Below are positions 18,968-29,184 of a stretch of 64,000 nucleotides of DNA, piece after piece. Both the position numbers and the translations under genes were made by a program. The stretch comes from a virus. Under the pieces are notes generated by a model that saw only the letters and a program-made list of their open reading frames with translations, was not told the DNA's origin and searched no databases. The stretch spans positions 1 to 64,000 of IMG/VR virus record IMGVR_UViG_3300046683_000606; one strand, 5' to 3'. How positions within the stretch are numbered: position 1 is the stretch's first letter; every line of letters starts with the position of its first letter.

Positions 18968-21700
18968 ATGAAAAAGACTTTTCTCATATTGTTGTTCTTG
19001 CTTGGTGCGCTTCCCGCATTCGGCCAATACCGTCAACCGATCTCGACGCATACCAATGCTGAGGGGAAAGTTGACTACATAGACTTCCGCGTGTCCGATC
19101 TTGAAAAGCCGGAAGCCTCTCCGTCTCCGGCAGTTTCAATCCAGAAAGCGGGAATTTTCGATTTTCAATGTACCGCTACGCCTACCAATCCTCCGACCGG
19201 CAATGATCGCTTTTACTGCGACTCTGGAACGGGGAACATGGCTTGCCTCACTTCAAGTGGAGCGAATTGTTTGCCTGGTGGTGGTGGCGGCGGTGGCTCT
19301 GGAACGGTAACCAGTGTCGGTCTTGCGGCTCCTGGCGGAATGGTGGTTTCAGGTTCTCCGGTGATTGGCGCTGGAACGCTTACCTGGGGTATGCCGGCGG
19401 GATGGAGTCTAGGAGACTTGCTGGTTGGGAATGGAGCTAATTCAGTCGCGCGCCTTGCTGCTCCGACAACTCCCGACGGTGTTCCGGAAACGCTGATTTC
19501 AACGCCTTCGGGCGGCGCGGTGGCGCCGGCCTACGCTCTAACTGGACTGGCTGGCCGGGTAGTTTCTGGAACAACCGACACGATTCTGGCAACTGACCGT
19601 TCGCCAAAGACAGTTGAGTACACAAGTAACTCAGCGGTGGCGGTCACGGTGCCCGACCCTGGCAGCGCTGGTTTTCTTACGAATCCGGCCTTCATTACAG
19701 TTGCCGAAGGCGGCGGAGAGGTTACCTTCACTCCGCAAACGACAGCGGTCATTACTTGGTGCAATGGGGCAGTTTGTTTTCCAGGCCAAACGTCACTCGC
19801 TCTGACGACTGGACAAATCGGCAACTGGTCTTCTCCTGATGGCGGGAATTGGCTAGTACGTATAACTTCGACTGGCAGCGGTGGCGGAGCGCCAATCTTT
19901 AATAACCAGTGTCTTTCTGGCTGCGGGGTGGTGTGGACCGGCCTTCTCAATTTCACGGTATCCGCTTCAAGGTACAACATCGTAAGTACGCTGTATTCGT
20001 CTCCGCAAACGAATCTAACTCTATCGGCGGCTGACCCTTCTAACCCGCGCATTGATGTGATCGCGGTGAATACTTCTGGCGCCGCGGTAGTGATTACCGG
20101 AACGCCGGCTGGCAGTCCTTCGGCTCCGACCGTTGACCCTCTTACCCAGTTAGCTCTTACTTTCGTTACCGTCCCTGCAGGTTCTACGACTCCAACGATT
20201 ACCAGTATCACCGTTTACGATGAGAACTTGACTCCTCCGACTGAATGGACCTGTTCTGGAACACCGGCTTTTACTTGCGGCTCGACCAACAACCCATTCC
20301 ATTTGACAAAAGACGTGGAAGTGACCGGCGCGACAAGCGGTGGGAATGCCCTGTTCACCAACAGCGGCGCAATCAGCCTTGCCGGGTACACTGCACTTTC
20401 TTTCAACATCCGCAACAAGGCCGTGTGGAATAGCAACGGCTCGATTGCAATTTGTTTTTTGAATAGTTCGACGATTGTCGGCCAGTGTGTCGGTTTCAAG
20501 AATGGAGTTTTTGGATTTAACCAGACGAATCTTACCAGCTATCAACAGATCGTGATTCCCCTTGGGGCTTTCGGCCTAACTGGGAACGTGGACAGATTGC
20601 GCTTCCAATACAGCGGTGGCGGCACGGTTGGGTACTATCTCGACTGGATACAGATTCAGAGCACCCCGACAAGCGGTGGCGGCAATTCCAATACTTTCCA
20701 GTTACAGGTAAACAGCGTCAACACTGCTGCTACTGCAAACCTGAAAGACAATGCCAGCGTAACCTTCACGCGCACTCCGACCGCGGCCGGGATAGATGAC
20801 GTGACCGCTACGGCTATCGGAGCGCCAGCGTCCGGCGCGGCTGGCGGAGCCCTGGCGGGAACCTATCCTAATCCCACTCTTTCGGGTGCAACTTCTTGCA
20901 CCAATCAAGTAATAACCGCAATCAGCCAAAGCACCGCGATAGGAACCTGTTCTAGCGTCTCCAATGCCATGCTCACTAATACAGCGACGACCGCCAACGG
21001 ACAGACCTGTACCCTTGGTTCCACTTGCAACGTGAACGTTGGCGCTTCGGCACACAGCGTTGCAATCAATCAGGGAAACGGCTCGGCTCTTACTGGCGTT
21101 GGTCCTGGCTCGACTACGGGAAAAATTCTGCAATCGGTTGCCAGTGCCGATCCTGCTTACAACGATTTCCCAGACACGAAAATTGTTCCGGCTGCGAATT
21201 GTCCCAACGCAACAGCGGGAAGCGGCTGGAGCTACGCGGCCGCCACATGGTCGGCAGCTTGCCGTGCGGGGAGTAACAACCTAGGCGGCGCTTTGCAGTT
21301 GATTCCTTCAACCGGAGGAGCGGCACAGTTCCGTTTTGAGATTCCCGCTGATTGGGATTCCGCTTCGCAGCCATTCATTCGAATCGAGTACGGTTCTGGA
21401 GCCAACACAAGCGGCACGGTCATTTGGACGGTGGCGAGCGCTTGCACTAAGGCCGACGGATCGGTTACCGATGACCCGGCCTTTGTTGCGGAGTCCGCTT
21501 TTGGCACTCAGACGATGGCTGCCGCGAGTCGCGCTTGGTCCCAGACCGGACAATTCACAGGGATAACCAGCGGGAACAACTGCGTGGCCGGAGGGGGAAT
21601 GATTATCAAGCTCACGCTCTCCGGAACGGCGTCGAGCGCGATCAATGCTTATCAGGCGGTTGTGACGACAAACAGACTTCCCGCGGTACAGGCGAATTGA
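18968..21700 (+). CDS. Secreted tail-fibre-like protein, 910 aa
   Basis: ATG 18968 with GAGG six bases upstream. The first 20 residues, MKKTFLILLFLLGALPAFGQ, form a clear Sec signal peptide. The remainder is Gly/Ser/Thr-rich: a Gly-rich hinge near residue 110, then GTVTSVGLAAPGGMVVSG (a repeat common in phage fibres), a beta-rich middle, and ALAGTYPNPTLSG (the fibre motif usually written GTYPNPT) around residue 645. It is a hybrid of fibre-type sequence and an export signal. TGATG coupling to the next gene. Confidence 0.65.
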   Translation: MKKTFLILLFLLGALPAFGQYRQPISTHTNAEGKVDYIDFRVSDLEKPEASPSPAVSIQKAGIFDFQCTATPTNPPTGNDRFYCDSGTGNMACLTSSGANCLPGGGGGGGSGTVTSVGLAAPGGMVVSGSPVIGAGTLTWGMPAGWSLGDLLVGNGANSVARLAAPTTPDGVPETLISTPSGGAVAPAYALTGLAGRVVSGTTDTILATDRSPKTVEYTSNSAVAVTVPDPGSAGFLTNPAFITVAEGGGEVTFTPQTTAVITWCNGAVCFPGQTSLALTTGQIGNWSSPDGGNWLVRITSTGSGGGAPIFNNQCLSGCGVVWTGLLNFTVSASRYNIVSTLYSSPQTNLTLSAADPSNPRIDVIAVNTSGAAVVITGTPAGSPSAPTVDPLTQLALTFVTVPAGSTTPTITSITVYDENLTPPTEWTCSGTPAFTCGSTNNPFHLTKDVEVTGATSGGNALFTNSGAISLAGYTALSFNIRNKAVWNSNGSIAICFLNSSTIVGQCVGFKNGVFGFNQTNLTSYQQIVIPLGAFGLTGNVDRLRFQYSGGGTVGYYLDWIQIQSTPTSGGGNSNTFQLQVNSVNTAATANLKDNASVTFTRTPTAAGIDDVTATAIGAPASGAAGGALAGTYPNPTLSGATSCTNQVITAISQSTAIGTCSSVSNAMLTNTATTANGQTCTLGSTCNVNVGASAHSVAINQGNGSALTGVGPGSTTGKILQSVASADPAYNDFPDTKIVPAANCPNATAGSGWSYAAATWSAACRAGSNNLGGALQLIPSTGGAAQFRFEIPADWDSASQPFIRIEYGSGANTSGTVIWTVASACTKADGSVTDDPAFVAESAFGTQTMAAASRAWSQTGQFTGITSGNNCVAGGGMIIKLTLSGTASSAINAYQAVVTTNRLPAVQAN

Positions 21701-23061
21701 TGAAAAAATATATTCTTCTCTCCATGCTTCTGCTTGGTGTTGGTCAATTACGGGCGGCGACTGGCCCTTATACCTCCAACGAGTGTGGCAAACCTCTCCA
21801 GAACGCAGGTGGCTTCACAAGCATATCGTGTACGATGGCGAACACCGTAGCCGGCCGCGCCATTCTCATGTATGCGTCGGGAGCGGCCACGACTGTATCC
21901 GTCACAAGTTCTCCAGAAACCCCTACTGCTTGCTTTAACGGGACGAACGCTACAAACGGTTGGCAGACAACGGGTTGCTATCTATTTCCTTCGTCCAATC
22001 ATGCGATCTTCACGATTACCGCAACATCCTCTGGGGGATTCAATCGCGTTTTATGGGTAGCGGGAAGGGAAAAAATCGGACTAACCGCTTTCGACACGCA
22101 TTGCAGCGCCGGAGCCACTTCGTGTTCTTTGACTACAGCCAACGCTGGTGAATGGCTGGACTTGGGCGGAGCCGATCTTGCCAACGATCTGACTCCTCAC
22201 ACTGGCTTTAGCCAAGAGCAATGGGGAACCACTGATGTGGACATTAGTTCGCAAACGATTAAATTTGCTTCCTGGTCGCAGATTACAGGCGGGGCTGGAA
22301 GTACCACGGCGCAATATGATGAGGTAAATCCTTTCGGAGTTCCTTCCGTCGTGGCTATGGCCTTTACGCAAAGCAATCCGGCAAAACCAGCGGTCTATAA
22401 AGCACAAAGCTGTTATTTCAACTGGCCGAACACTACGCGCACAGGTCCGACTTGCACCCTCCACAACTATACCGCTAACAATACAATCGTATATGGGTTC
22501 TCCGATGGATTCGATCCCATTGACATCATTTCGTGTCTCGGCACAGGTTGCAGTTGCCCTAGCAATGCTCGAAACGCTCCGCATGTCTATGCAGGTATAA
22601 ACGTTCAAGCGGGTTTGTGCACTGCTTCTCAAAGTAGCAACCAATCCACTTACTCCGTAGGGATTCTCATGCACGGCGGTTTAGGGCAAACAGTTTTCTT
22701 TATACAAGGGGCGGAATGGGTTGGACTAACGGGCGTCTTGGATGCTGGTTCGGAAACTTCCGCATTGGCGCTGACTACTTCCTATACCACTGCCGGAGCT
22801 AACGAACAAACTTTTTCGGTCTGTTACGATGCCGACACTAATCCTCTCGTACCGAATAGCGGCGAACTGCAAATAGCAGGGAGTACGGACGTGAATACGT
22901 CTTTTGTTGCCAACGACCAGCAACTTACGCAGTCCATTCTCACCGCTGCTGCCGGAAGCAACACGACCAGTTGCACTATGTCATCGGGAAGCGTTCGACC
23001 AATCATTGCAACTTTTTCAATGGGGATTACACCGGCATCTGGCTATCCGATGATTTTTTAG
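21700..23061 (+). CDS. Secreted beta-rich protein with signal peptide, 453 aa
   Basis: ATG 21700 overlaps the preceding TGA (TGATG). MKKYILLSMLLLGVGQLRAA is a Sec signal with a likely cleavage after LRA. The mature part is Ser/Thr/Gly-rich with many Cys residues, including CLGTGCSCP, which suggests disulphides formed outside the cytoplasm. No enzyme motif recognised. The ORF is open further upstream, but the coupled start with the signal peptide is far more convincing. Confidence 0.6.
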   Translation: MKKYILLSMLLLGVGQLRAATGPYTSNECGKPLQNAGGFTSISCTMANTVAGRAILMYASGAATTVSVTSSPETPTACFNGTNATNGWQTTGCYLFPSSNHAIFTITATSSGGFNRVLWVAGREKIGLTAFDTHCSAGATSCSLTTANAGEWLDLGGADLANDLTPHTGFSQEQWGTTDVDISSQTIKFASWSQITGGAGSTTAQYDEVNPFGVPSVVAMAFTQSNPAKPAVYKAQSCYFNWPNTTRTGPTCTLHNYTANNTIVYGFSDGFDPIDIISCLGTGCSCPSNARNAPHVYAGINVQAGLCTASQSSNQSTYSVGILMHGGLGQTVFFIQGAEWVGLTGVLDAGSETSALALTTSYTTAGANEQTFSVCYDADTNPLVPNSGELQIAGSTDVNTSFVANDQQLTQSILTAAAGSNTTSCTMSSGSVRPIIATFSMGITPASGYPMIF

Positions 23062-23067
23062 GAAATT

Positions 23068-26000
23068 ATGAAACCACTTAGCAAATGGCTTCTGCTTACG
23101 GGCGTCCTGCTCGGCGCCGTGCTCACTTTCATGCTTCTCTGGAAGCACCAACAGCCAAAGCATCCGGTTGCTAGAACCATAGCGAAGGGTAAATTCATAG
23201 CGAAGTTGGGTTCGGGCTGGTTTGTGCGCTCGTCAACGGCTTGTCCTACAAATGGAAATGGTACTTCTTCAAGTTGCGCGGCTTCTCCTGGTGGAGCGGG
23301 AGCCTGGTCGGGATTCGCCAATATCGGTTGGGGTTCGATTCATGCCGGCGACACATTGTCAATGCAAGCCGGAGACACCTACGCGGAGCAGTTGACGATC
23401 GGCGCATCCGGAACCAGCGGAAGCCCTATCACCATCACGGTAAATGGCGTCGGGACGGCCATTATAGACGGCGGCAACGCTCGTACTGGATTTAGTTTCA
23501 ACGGCCAATCCTTCGTAAACGTGGACGGTGTGACGGGCAACGCAGCGTTCGGCGGTTCTCAGACCTACGGAATCCGTGTTATCAACATCGGCCTTCCAAA
23601 CTACTGTGCCTACATAAACAACGGGGAGCAGCACGTAAAATTCCTTCACGTCGAGTGCTCCGGCAACGGGCAGAACACGGACAACGCGCATCTCAACGCT
23701 CCTCCACTACCTGATGATAACCGCGGCGGTGTTTTCGGCGGTGGTGGCGCTCATTTCGTAGAAGTCGCCTACAACTGGTTCCATACGCAGATGGCGCAAT
23801 ACAATCTTTCCACCTGCAGCATTTCAGGAACGACTTATACCTGCACGACGACGACGACGATCACAGACACCCATTGGACTTCGCCTTCGGTGATTTTTGC
23901 TAGTATCGGTATTTACGGCAACACTGGAGTCAACGGTCACTGCGGCCTGATTAGCGCCAGTGGAACCACGTTTACCTGCGAAGGCGGCGGCTCCGGTACA
24001 GGTACGGGTGGCGTGGCGGTCATGGAATGGGCGGCGACGGCGGTCACTGGATTTTTTGCTACGGGAAGTACGAATTACAACGACAACACAACCCACGATA
24101 ACTTCGCCTATGGCACGTTCAATGATGGCTTTCGCTCTAACGGAAATGGCCAGATTTATCACAACGAAGCACAAGCCGGTATGGGCTCCGGCCATAGCGA
24201 TGCGACCCTGGCTCAATCCGCTCTTTACGTAGAAATATCCAGCAACTACGTCCATGACTGGAACGACCAAAATTGTTACCTGGACCAACTATCGGCAGCG
24301 TCCAGAGGGCACATTCGCATTTTCAACAATGTCTGGAACTCTCCTCACGGATTTGGCGGATGCAACGTAGACCCCGAAGGCGCTTCGGCCAACTGGGACG
24401 ACATTGTGATGATTAACAACACGTCCTATTCGTCGAGAGATTATGTCGTTCGCTACGGCAACCAGGGCGGCACGGTAACCAACTTCGTATATATCAACAA
24501 CATTTCCCGCGTCTCCGGTTCGGTTGGCGATCCGCCGTGGGCGGGTGGTGGCGGGATTGCCTTCGCCAGTTCCACGGCCTACAACTACAACCTGTACTCC
24601 CCTACGCTTGGAGTGCAATTTCCAATCTTGGCAAATTTCAGCGGCGGGAATAAGACACTGGCGCAACTTCGGGCACTCTCTCCACCCCGCGAACTGAATG
24701 GCAATACCTGCGACGTGACCTATGTTGGCGGTGCACTCCCGGCCGGCGCTCAACCTGCCTCTACCGACACTTGCTCTAAAAATGCCGGTCAGAATCTCAC
24801 GGCTATCTATCCATTTGCCACTGTGGATTTTAATGGAGTTACCCGGCCTCCGACTGCTGCATGGGATTCAGGCGCAATGCAGGCTTCCGGCGGCGGTGGT
24901 GGAACGCCCGTTATCGGATTTTCTCCTAACCCGGCAGCATTCGGAAACCAGATTCAGGGAACGACCAGCGCTCCTCTTACGATTACCGTTTCAAACAGCG
25001 GAACGGCCGCGCAGGTTCTTTCTACGCCTTACTGGACAATCACCGGGACGAATGCCAGTAACTTTGCCAACGCGGGAACGGGAACCTGCGTCAACGGTGG
25101 GACTATCGCGATCAGCGGTTCTTGTACGGTGAACCTGACTTTCACTCCATCGGCTACCGGCGCACGAACGGCTACGTTCAACATTCAAGGCACGGTCAAT
25201 GCTTCGGACAACCTAACTGGCACCGGCACCCTTCCGACTATCGGTCTTGCGCCAAGCCCTGCAGCTTTCGGCAACCAGGTTGTTGGCACGCCAAGCTCGC
25301 CGTTGACGGTCACGGTTTCGAATACCGGCACGTCTACACAGACTTTAGCTAATCCGTACTTCACCATTACCGGAACAAATTCCGCGGACTTCTCAAATCT
25401 GGGAACGGGTACATGCGCTAACGGCGGTTCTGTTCCAGCAAGCAGTTCTTGCACGATCAACCTGCGATTCACTCCCGCGGCGGCCGGCGCGCGCACAGCG
25501 ACTCTAAATCTCCTAGGCACGGTCAATGCTTCTGACTCTCTGACCGGGACAGGCACGCAAGCGGCAATCAGCATCACGCCAAGCCCCGGAGCCTTCGGAA
25601 ACCAGAACGTCAACACAACCAGCGGACCACTTACGCTGACGGTTACCAATACCGGGACAGCCACAGAGACTCTAGCAACGCCTTATTTCACCCTGACCGG
25701 AACCAATTCGACCAACTTCGCCAATGCTGGTAGCGGGACATGCGCCAATGGGGGAACGATCGCTCCTTCGGCTACTTGTACGGTGAACTTGACGTTTACT
25801 CCGTCCGCGGCCGGCGCGCGCTCTGGAACCTTGAACATCCTGGGAACGGTGAATGGAACTGACGCGCTGACCGGCACAGGTATCGCTCCCCTGGTCTCTT
25901 TGAGCCCGAATAGCATAGCCTTTGCGAACCAGACCACTAACACGTCGAGCGGGAACCAGGCTGTAACCCTAACCAATACAGGGACGGCAACGCTGCATAT

Positions 26001-28503
26001 TTCCAGCATTACCTTGGTCGGAGCCAATGCCGCGGAGTTTTCAACCAATAGCAGCACATGCGGCGCGACTCTTACCGCCGGCGCTTCCTGCTCCTTGAAT
26101 GTGGTTTTTACGCCTACGACTGTGGGCAGCAAATCGGCCAATTTGACGTTCACTACTGACGCGGCAACAAGCCCGGATAGTGTGGCGCTCACTGGTACTG
26201 GAGTCGTTCCAGCGGTTCCAGTACTTAGTTTCTCTCCCAGTCCTGGCGCCTTCGGGAACCAACTGCAGAACACGACCAGCGCGGGATTAACGATCACGGT
26301 CTCAAACATTGGTACTGGTCCAGAAGTTCTTTCAACTCCCTTCTTCACCATCACCGGAGCGAATGGCAGCGACTTCGCCCGGTCTGGAGGGACGTGCGTC
26401 AACGGCGGCGCGATTGTGGTTAGCGGCTCTTGTACGGTCATTTTGACTTTCACTCCGGCGGCTACGGGTAGCAGGACCGGAACACTCAACATTTCAGGGA
26501 CGGCTAACGGCTCAAACGTCCTGACCGGGACGGGGATTCAGCCGATTATCGGGTTGTCTCCTTCACCTGTAGCCTTTGGGAATCAACTGCAAGGCACCAC
26601 AAGCGCTCCCTTGACCGTAACCGTGTCCAATAGCGGTACTGGGACTGAAACGCTGGCAACGCCCTTCTTTACGATTACGGGAACCAACGCTTCAAACTTT
26701 GCGCGGAGCGGGGGAACCTGCGTCAATGCCGGCACCATCGCGCCAAGCGCTTCCTGCACCATCATCCTAACCTTTACGCCTTCGGCTACAGGAGCCCGTA
26801 GCGCGACTTTAACGGTCCAGGGTACGGTAAACGCCACGGACTCCCTAACAGGCACCGGCACGCTCCCCGCTATTGCGCTGTCGCCTAGTCCTGTGGCCTT
26901 CAGCAATCAAAATCTGAACACTACCAGTTCACCGCTGACGGTGACCGTATCGAATACGGGTACAGCTTCCGAAGTCTTGGCGACTCCCTATTTCACGATC
27001 ACCGGAACCAATTCCACAAACTTCGCGAATGCCGGGACAGGTTCATGCGCCAATGGCGGGACGGTTGCCGCAAGCTCGTCTTGCACAATCAATCTGACCT
27101 TTACCCCTTCGGCTACCGGGGCTCGTACTGGCGTCTTGAACGTCCTAGGTACGGTCAACGCCACGGCAAACATTACCGGGACAGGGGTAGCCGCGGTCGT
27201 GTCGCTCAACCCGACTACGATCGCCTTTGGCAATCAGACGACTTCAACCTCCAGCGGGAACCATTTGGAGACTTTGACTAACACCGGCAACGGCACGCTA
27301 ACCATTTCGAGTATCGCTCTGACCGGCGCGGATTCAGGACAATTCTCGACCAACGGAAGCACTTGCGGCGCGACACTGGCGGCCGCTGCTTCTTGCTCGC
27401 TTAACGTGGTATTCAGCCCGACTACGATCGGAGCGAAAGCGGCAAGCCTGACATTCTCAACAAGCGCGGCCAGTAGTCCAGACAACGTAACTCTAAGCGG
27501 AACGGGTGTTTCCGCCGGTGTCCCTGTTCTAAGTTTTTCGCCTACTCCGGCTGACTTTGGGAGTCAGGCGGTAGCAACAACTGGTCCTCCGCTGACAATC
27601 ACGGTAACCAACATCGGAACGGCTGCGGAAGTCTTGAGCACGCCTTACTTTACGATCGGTGGAGCGAACGGAACGAACTTCGCGAATACAGCGGGTGGAA
27701 CTTGCGTCAACGGGGGCACTATCGCGGCCAACGGTGCTTCCTGCACGATTGTGCTGACGTTTACTCCAACCGCGCTCGGTACTAGGTCTGGGAGCCTGAC
27801 TATCGTGGGAACGGTAAATGGAACGAATCCTTTGACTGGGATCGGCACAGGCACAGGCACTCTTTCTCTCAATCCTACGAGCATCGCCTTTGGTAACCAG
27901 GACAGCGGAACGTCCAGCAATCCGCGCTCGGTCATCTTGACCAATACCGGAACCTTAACGCTGACAATTTCGAGCATTGCCTTGACCGGAACGAACGCAA
28001 ATCAGTTCTCGATCGATACCAATACCTGTGGCGCGACTTTGGCGGTTTCAGCTTCCTGCTCATGGAATGTGGTGTTCTCGCCTAACTTGGTGCAAAGCAA
28101 TACGGCCAGCGTAACGATAACCAGCACCGCGACGAGCAGTCCAGACAATGTCCCGCTGACCGGAACGGGCAGGAGTCCTACGCCTCCGTCTACCCCGGCG
28201 CCGGCCATTGTGATTGTGCGCGCCTTCCCAACTGGGAGCGTGCTGGTGGCAGAGAATGTAGGAGTCACGCCAAAGAACTTTCAAGTGTCCTCAACTGGTT
28301 GCTCTCAGGATGGAGTCAATTTCCAGAATCCATGCCGGTTCGCGATTAGTTGCGGAAACTGCGGAAGACAAACCACGGCCAGATTTAACGGAACGGCGGT
28401 AAGCCAGTCTTTTTCGAAAGGAACGGTTACAGTCAGTGTGCCGATCACTCTTTTCACCATGCCGGCACTGCCGACTGAATATCAAATCTCGCTGCTGAAT
28501 TGA
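23068..28503 (+). CDS. Giant membrane-anchored beta-helix and HYDIN-repeat protein, 1811 aa
   Basis: Residues about 6-26 (KWLLLTGVLLGAVLTFMLLW) form a hydrophobic signal-anchor preceded by basic residues. Residues about 45-590 resemble a right-handed parallel beta-helix (pectate-lyase-like): GDTYAEQLTIG, repeated Asn/Gly-rich turns and INNTSYSSRDYVV-type rungs. Residues about 612-1705 contain ten choice-of-anchor-D/HYDIN (ASH-like) repeats with FGNQ near each start and LTGTG near each end. The C-terminal 100 residues contain a Cys cluster (CSQDG, CRFAISCGNCG). Such proteins are typical of the surface of soil Acidobacteriota. Possible roles are surface display, adhesion or receptor masking; all inference. 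Confidence 0.7.
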   Translation: MKPLSKWLLLTGVLLGAVLTFMLLWKHQQPKHPVARTIAKGKFIAKLGSGWFVRSSTACPTNGNGTSSSCAASPGGAGAWSGFANIGWGSIHAGDTLSMQAGDTYAEQLTIGASGTSGSPITITVNGVGTAIIDGGNARTGFSFNGQSFVNVDGVTGNAAFGGSQTYGIRVINIGLPNYCAYINNGEQHVKFLHVECSGNGQNTDNAHLNAPPLPDDNRGGVFGGGGAHFVEVAYNWFHTQMAQYNLSTCSISGTTYTCTTTTTITDTHWTSPSVIFASIGIYGNTGVNGHCGLISASGTTFTCEGGGSGTGTGGVAVMEWAATAVTGFFATGSTNYNDNTTHDNFAYGTFNDGFRSNGNGQIYHNEAQAGMGSGHSDATLAQSALYVEISSNYVHDWNDQNCYLDQLSAASRGHIRIFNNVWNSPHGFGGCNVDPEGASANWDDIVMINNTSYSSRDYVVRYGNQGGTVTNFVYINNISRVSGSVGDPPWAGGGGIAFASSTAYNYNLYSPTLGVQFPILANFSGGNKTLAQLRALSPPRELNGNTCDVTYVGGALPAGAQPASTDTCSKNAGQNLTAIYPFATVDFNGVTRPPTAAWDSGAMQASGGGGGTPVIGFSPNPAAFGNQIQGTTSAPLTITVSNSGTAAQVLSTPYWTITGTNASNFANAGTGTCVNGGTIAISGSCTVNLTFTPSATGARTATFNIQGTVNASDNLTGTGTLPTIGLAPSPAAFGNQVVGTPSSPLTVTVSNTGTSTQTLANPYFTITGTNSADFSNLGTGTCANGGSVPASSSCTINLRFTPAAAGARTATLNLLGTVNASDSLTGTGTQAAISITPSPGAFGNQNVNTTSGPLTLTVTNTGTATETLATPYFTLTGTNSTNFANAGSGTCANGGTIAPSATCTVNLTFTPSAAGARSGTLNILGTVNGTDALTGTGIAPLVSLSPNSIAFANQTTNTSSGNQAVTLTNTGTATLHISSITLVGANAAEFSTNSSTCGATLTAGASCSLNVVFTPTTVGSKSANLTFTTDAATSPDSVALTGTGVVPAVPVLSFSPSPGAFGNQLQNTTSAGLTITVSNIGTGPEVLSTPFFTITGANGSDFARSGGTCVNGGAIVVSGSCTVILTFTPAATGSRTGTLNISGTANGSNVLTGTGIQPIIGLSPSPVAFGNQLQGTTSAPLTVTVSNSGTGTETLATPFFTITGTNASNFARSGGTCVNAGTIAPSASCTIILTFTPSATGARSATLTVQGTVNATDSLTGTGTLPAIALSPSPVAFSNQNLNTTSSPLTVTVSNTGTASEVLATPYFTITGTNSTNFANAGTGSCANGGTVAASSSCTINLTFTPSATGARTGVLNVLGTVNATANITGTGVAAVVSLNPTTIAFGNQTTSTSSGNHLETLTNTGNGTLTISSIALTGADSGQFSTNGSTCGATLAAAASCSLNVVFSPTTIGAKAASLTFSTSAASSPDNVTLSGTGVSAGVPVLSFSPTPADFGSQAVATTGPPLTITVTNIGTAAEVLSTPYFTIGGANGTNFANTAGGTCVNGGTIAANGASCTIVLTFTPTALGTRSGSLTIVGTVNGTNPLTGIGTGTGTLSLNPTSIAFGNQDSGTSSNPRSVILTNTGTLTLTISSIALTGTNANQFSIDTNTCGATLAVSASCSWNVVFSPNLVQSNTASVTITSTATSSPDNVPLTGTGRSPTPPSTPAPAIVIVRAFPTGSVLVAENVGVTPKNFQVSSTGCSQDGVNFQNPCRFAISCGNCGRQTTARFNGTAVSQSFSKGTVTVSVPITLFTMPALPTEYQISLLN
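24905..28185 (+). repeat. Ten tandem HYDIN/choice-of-anchor-D coding repeats
   Basis: Each unit encodes roughly 105-115 residues. Seven are type A (LTVTVSNTGT, then TPYFTITGTN) and three type B (VTLTNTGTATLHISSI, then STCGATL). The order is A A A B, A A A B, A B. The second B unit resembles the first B more than its neighbours and both are followed by VPVLSFSP, suggesting duplication of a four-repeat block followed by a shorter one. Confidence 0.75.
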
Positions 28504-28509
28504 GGATGA

Positions 28510-28878
28510 ATGGACGCCAACATTGTAATGACGCAAGTGACCATGAGTACTTTGTTTGCCGGTGCTCTGGCATTTGCAAAATCAAAAGCATGGGTTCCTT
28601 TCTTTAACAAACATTCAGCCACGATCAACCACGTATTTCTGGGAGTGACTTCTCTAGGCTCGGCTCTGGGTATTCACGCGCTTTGGAATGGAACGGACCA
28701 TTCTCTGCTCATTGTCGGATTGTCTCCGTTGACAATCGCGCACGGCATTTGGGAGTGGACAAAGCAGTGGTGTCTGCAATACTTGGTTCAACGCGGTGCG
28801 TTCGGTCCGGTTTCCATCCCTGGCGATGCTCCGGCCGTTCCTTCTACTCCGGTAAAGGCGGGAGAGACGAAGGACTGA
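28510..28878 (+). CDS. Holin-like small membrane protein
   Basis: 122 residues; ATG 28510 (ATG 28506 is out of frame). Two to three hydrophobic segments lie at about residues 10-30, 42-60 and 66-85, with a charged, Pro-rich C-terminal tail. The size and placement at the end of the late block, before two more small genes, fit a holin that opens the inner membrane at lysis. The endolysin-like gene lies on the opposite strand about 1 kb away. Assignment is by topology, not sequence. Confidence 0.5.
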   Translation: MDANIVMTQVTMSTLFAGALAFAKSKAWVPFFNKHSATINHVFLGVTSLGSALGIHALWNGTDHSLLIVGLSPLTIAHGIWEWTKQWCLQYLVQRGAFGPVSIPGDAPAVPSTPVKAGETKD

Positions 28879-28896
28879 GAACCTGGAGGCCCGGAC

Positions 28897-29184
28897 GTGA
28901 ATGGAAAGTTGAACCATGAAGACACGCCCGAAGGCCAGCTAGCCGCGGTCGCGGTGCTACTAGCGACCAGAATGAAAGACAATCACATAAAGAATGGCAA
29001 TGGACCTTCTGAACCGGATGTAGCGGATCTGAAAGAAGTGTTGCGGCCGTTTGTCCATCGGCTGCTTATCAAAGCGCGACTAGACGAATCGGAAAGAATT
29101 GTGGACTTTAAGCTAGAGCGCAGAGCGGACCTGGTTCGCCAGTTGTATATCTTGGAAGCGCAAATCCCCAAGGAACTCCGTTGA
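28897..29184 (+). CDS. Small hypothetical protein, 95 aa
   Basis: GTG start with GGAGG seven bases upstream. The product is hydrophilic and helical (KEVLRPFVHRLLIKARLDES), with a coiled-coil tendency at the end. Stop and next start overlap as TTGA. It sits between two membrane-protein genes, so it may belong to the lysis set. Confidence 0.5.
   Translation: MNGKLNHEDTPEGQLAAVAVLLATRMKDNHIKNGNGPSEPDVADLKEVLRPFVHRLLIKARLDESERIVDFKLERRADLVRQLYILEAQIPKELR

Noticed and set aside
24905-28185. Possible CRISPR-like or satellite array
   Set aside because: Repeats are in-frame protein modules of about 330 nt with diverged sequence, not short identical repeats with spacers.
25185-28268. Several long minus-strand frames opposite the HYDIN repeats
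   Set aside because: They are shadows of the repeated GT-rich coding sequence, with Val/Pro periodicity and no RBS.
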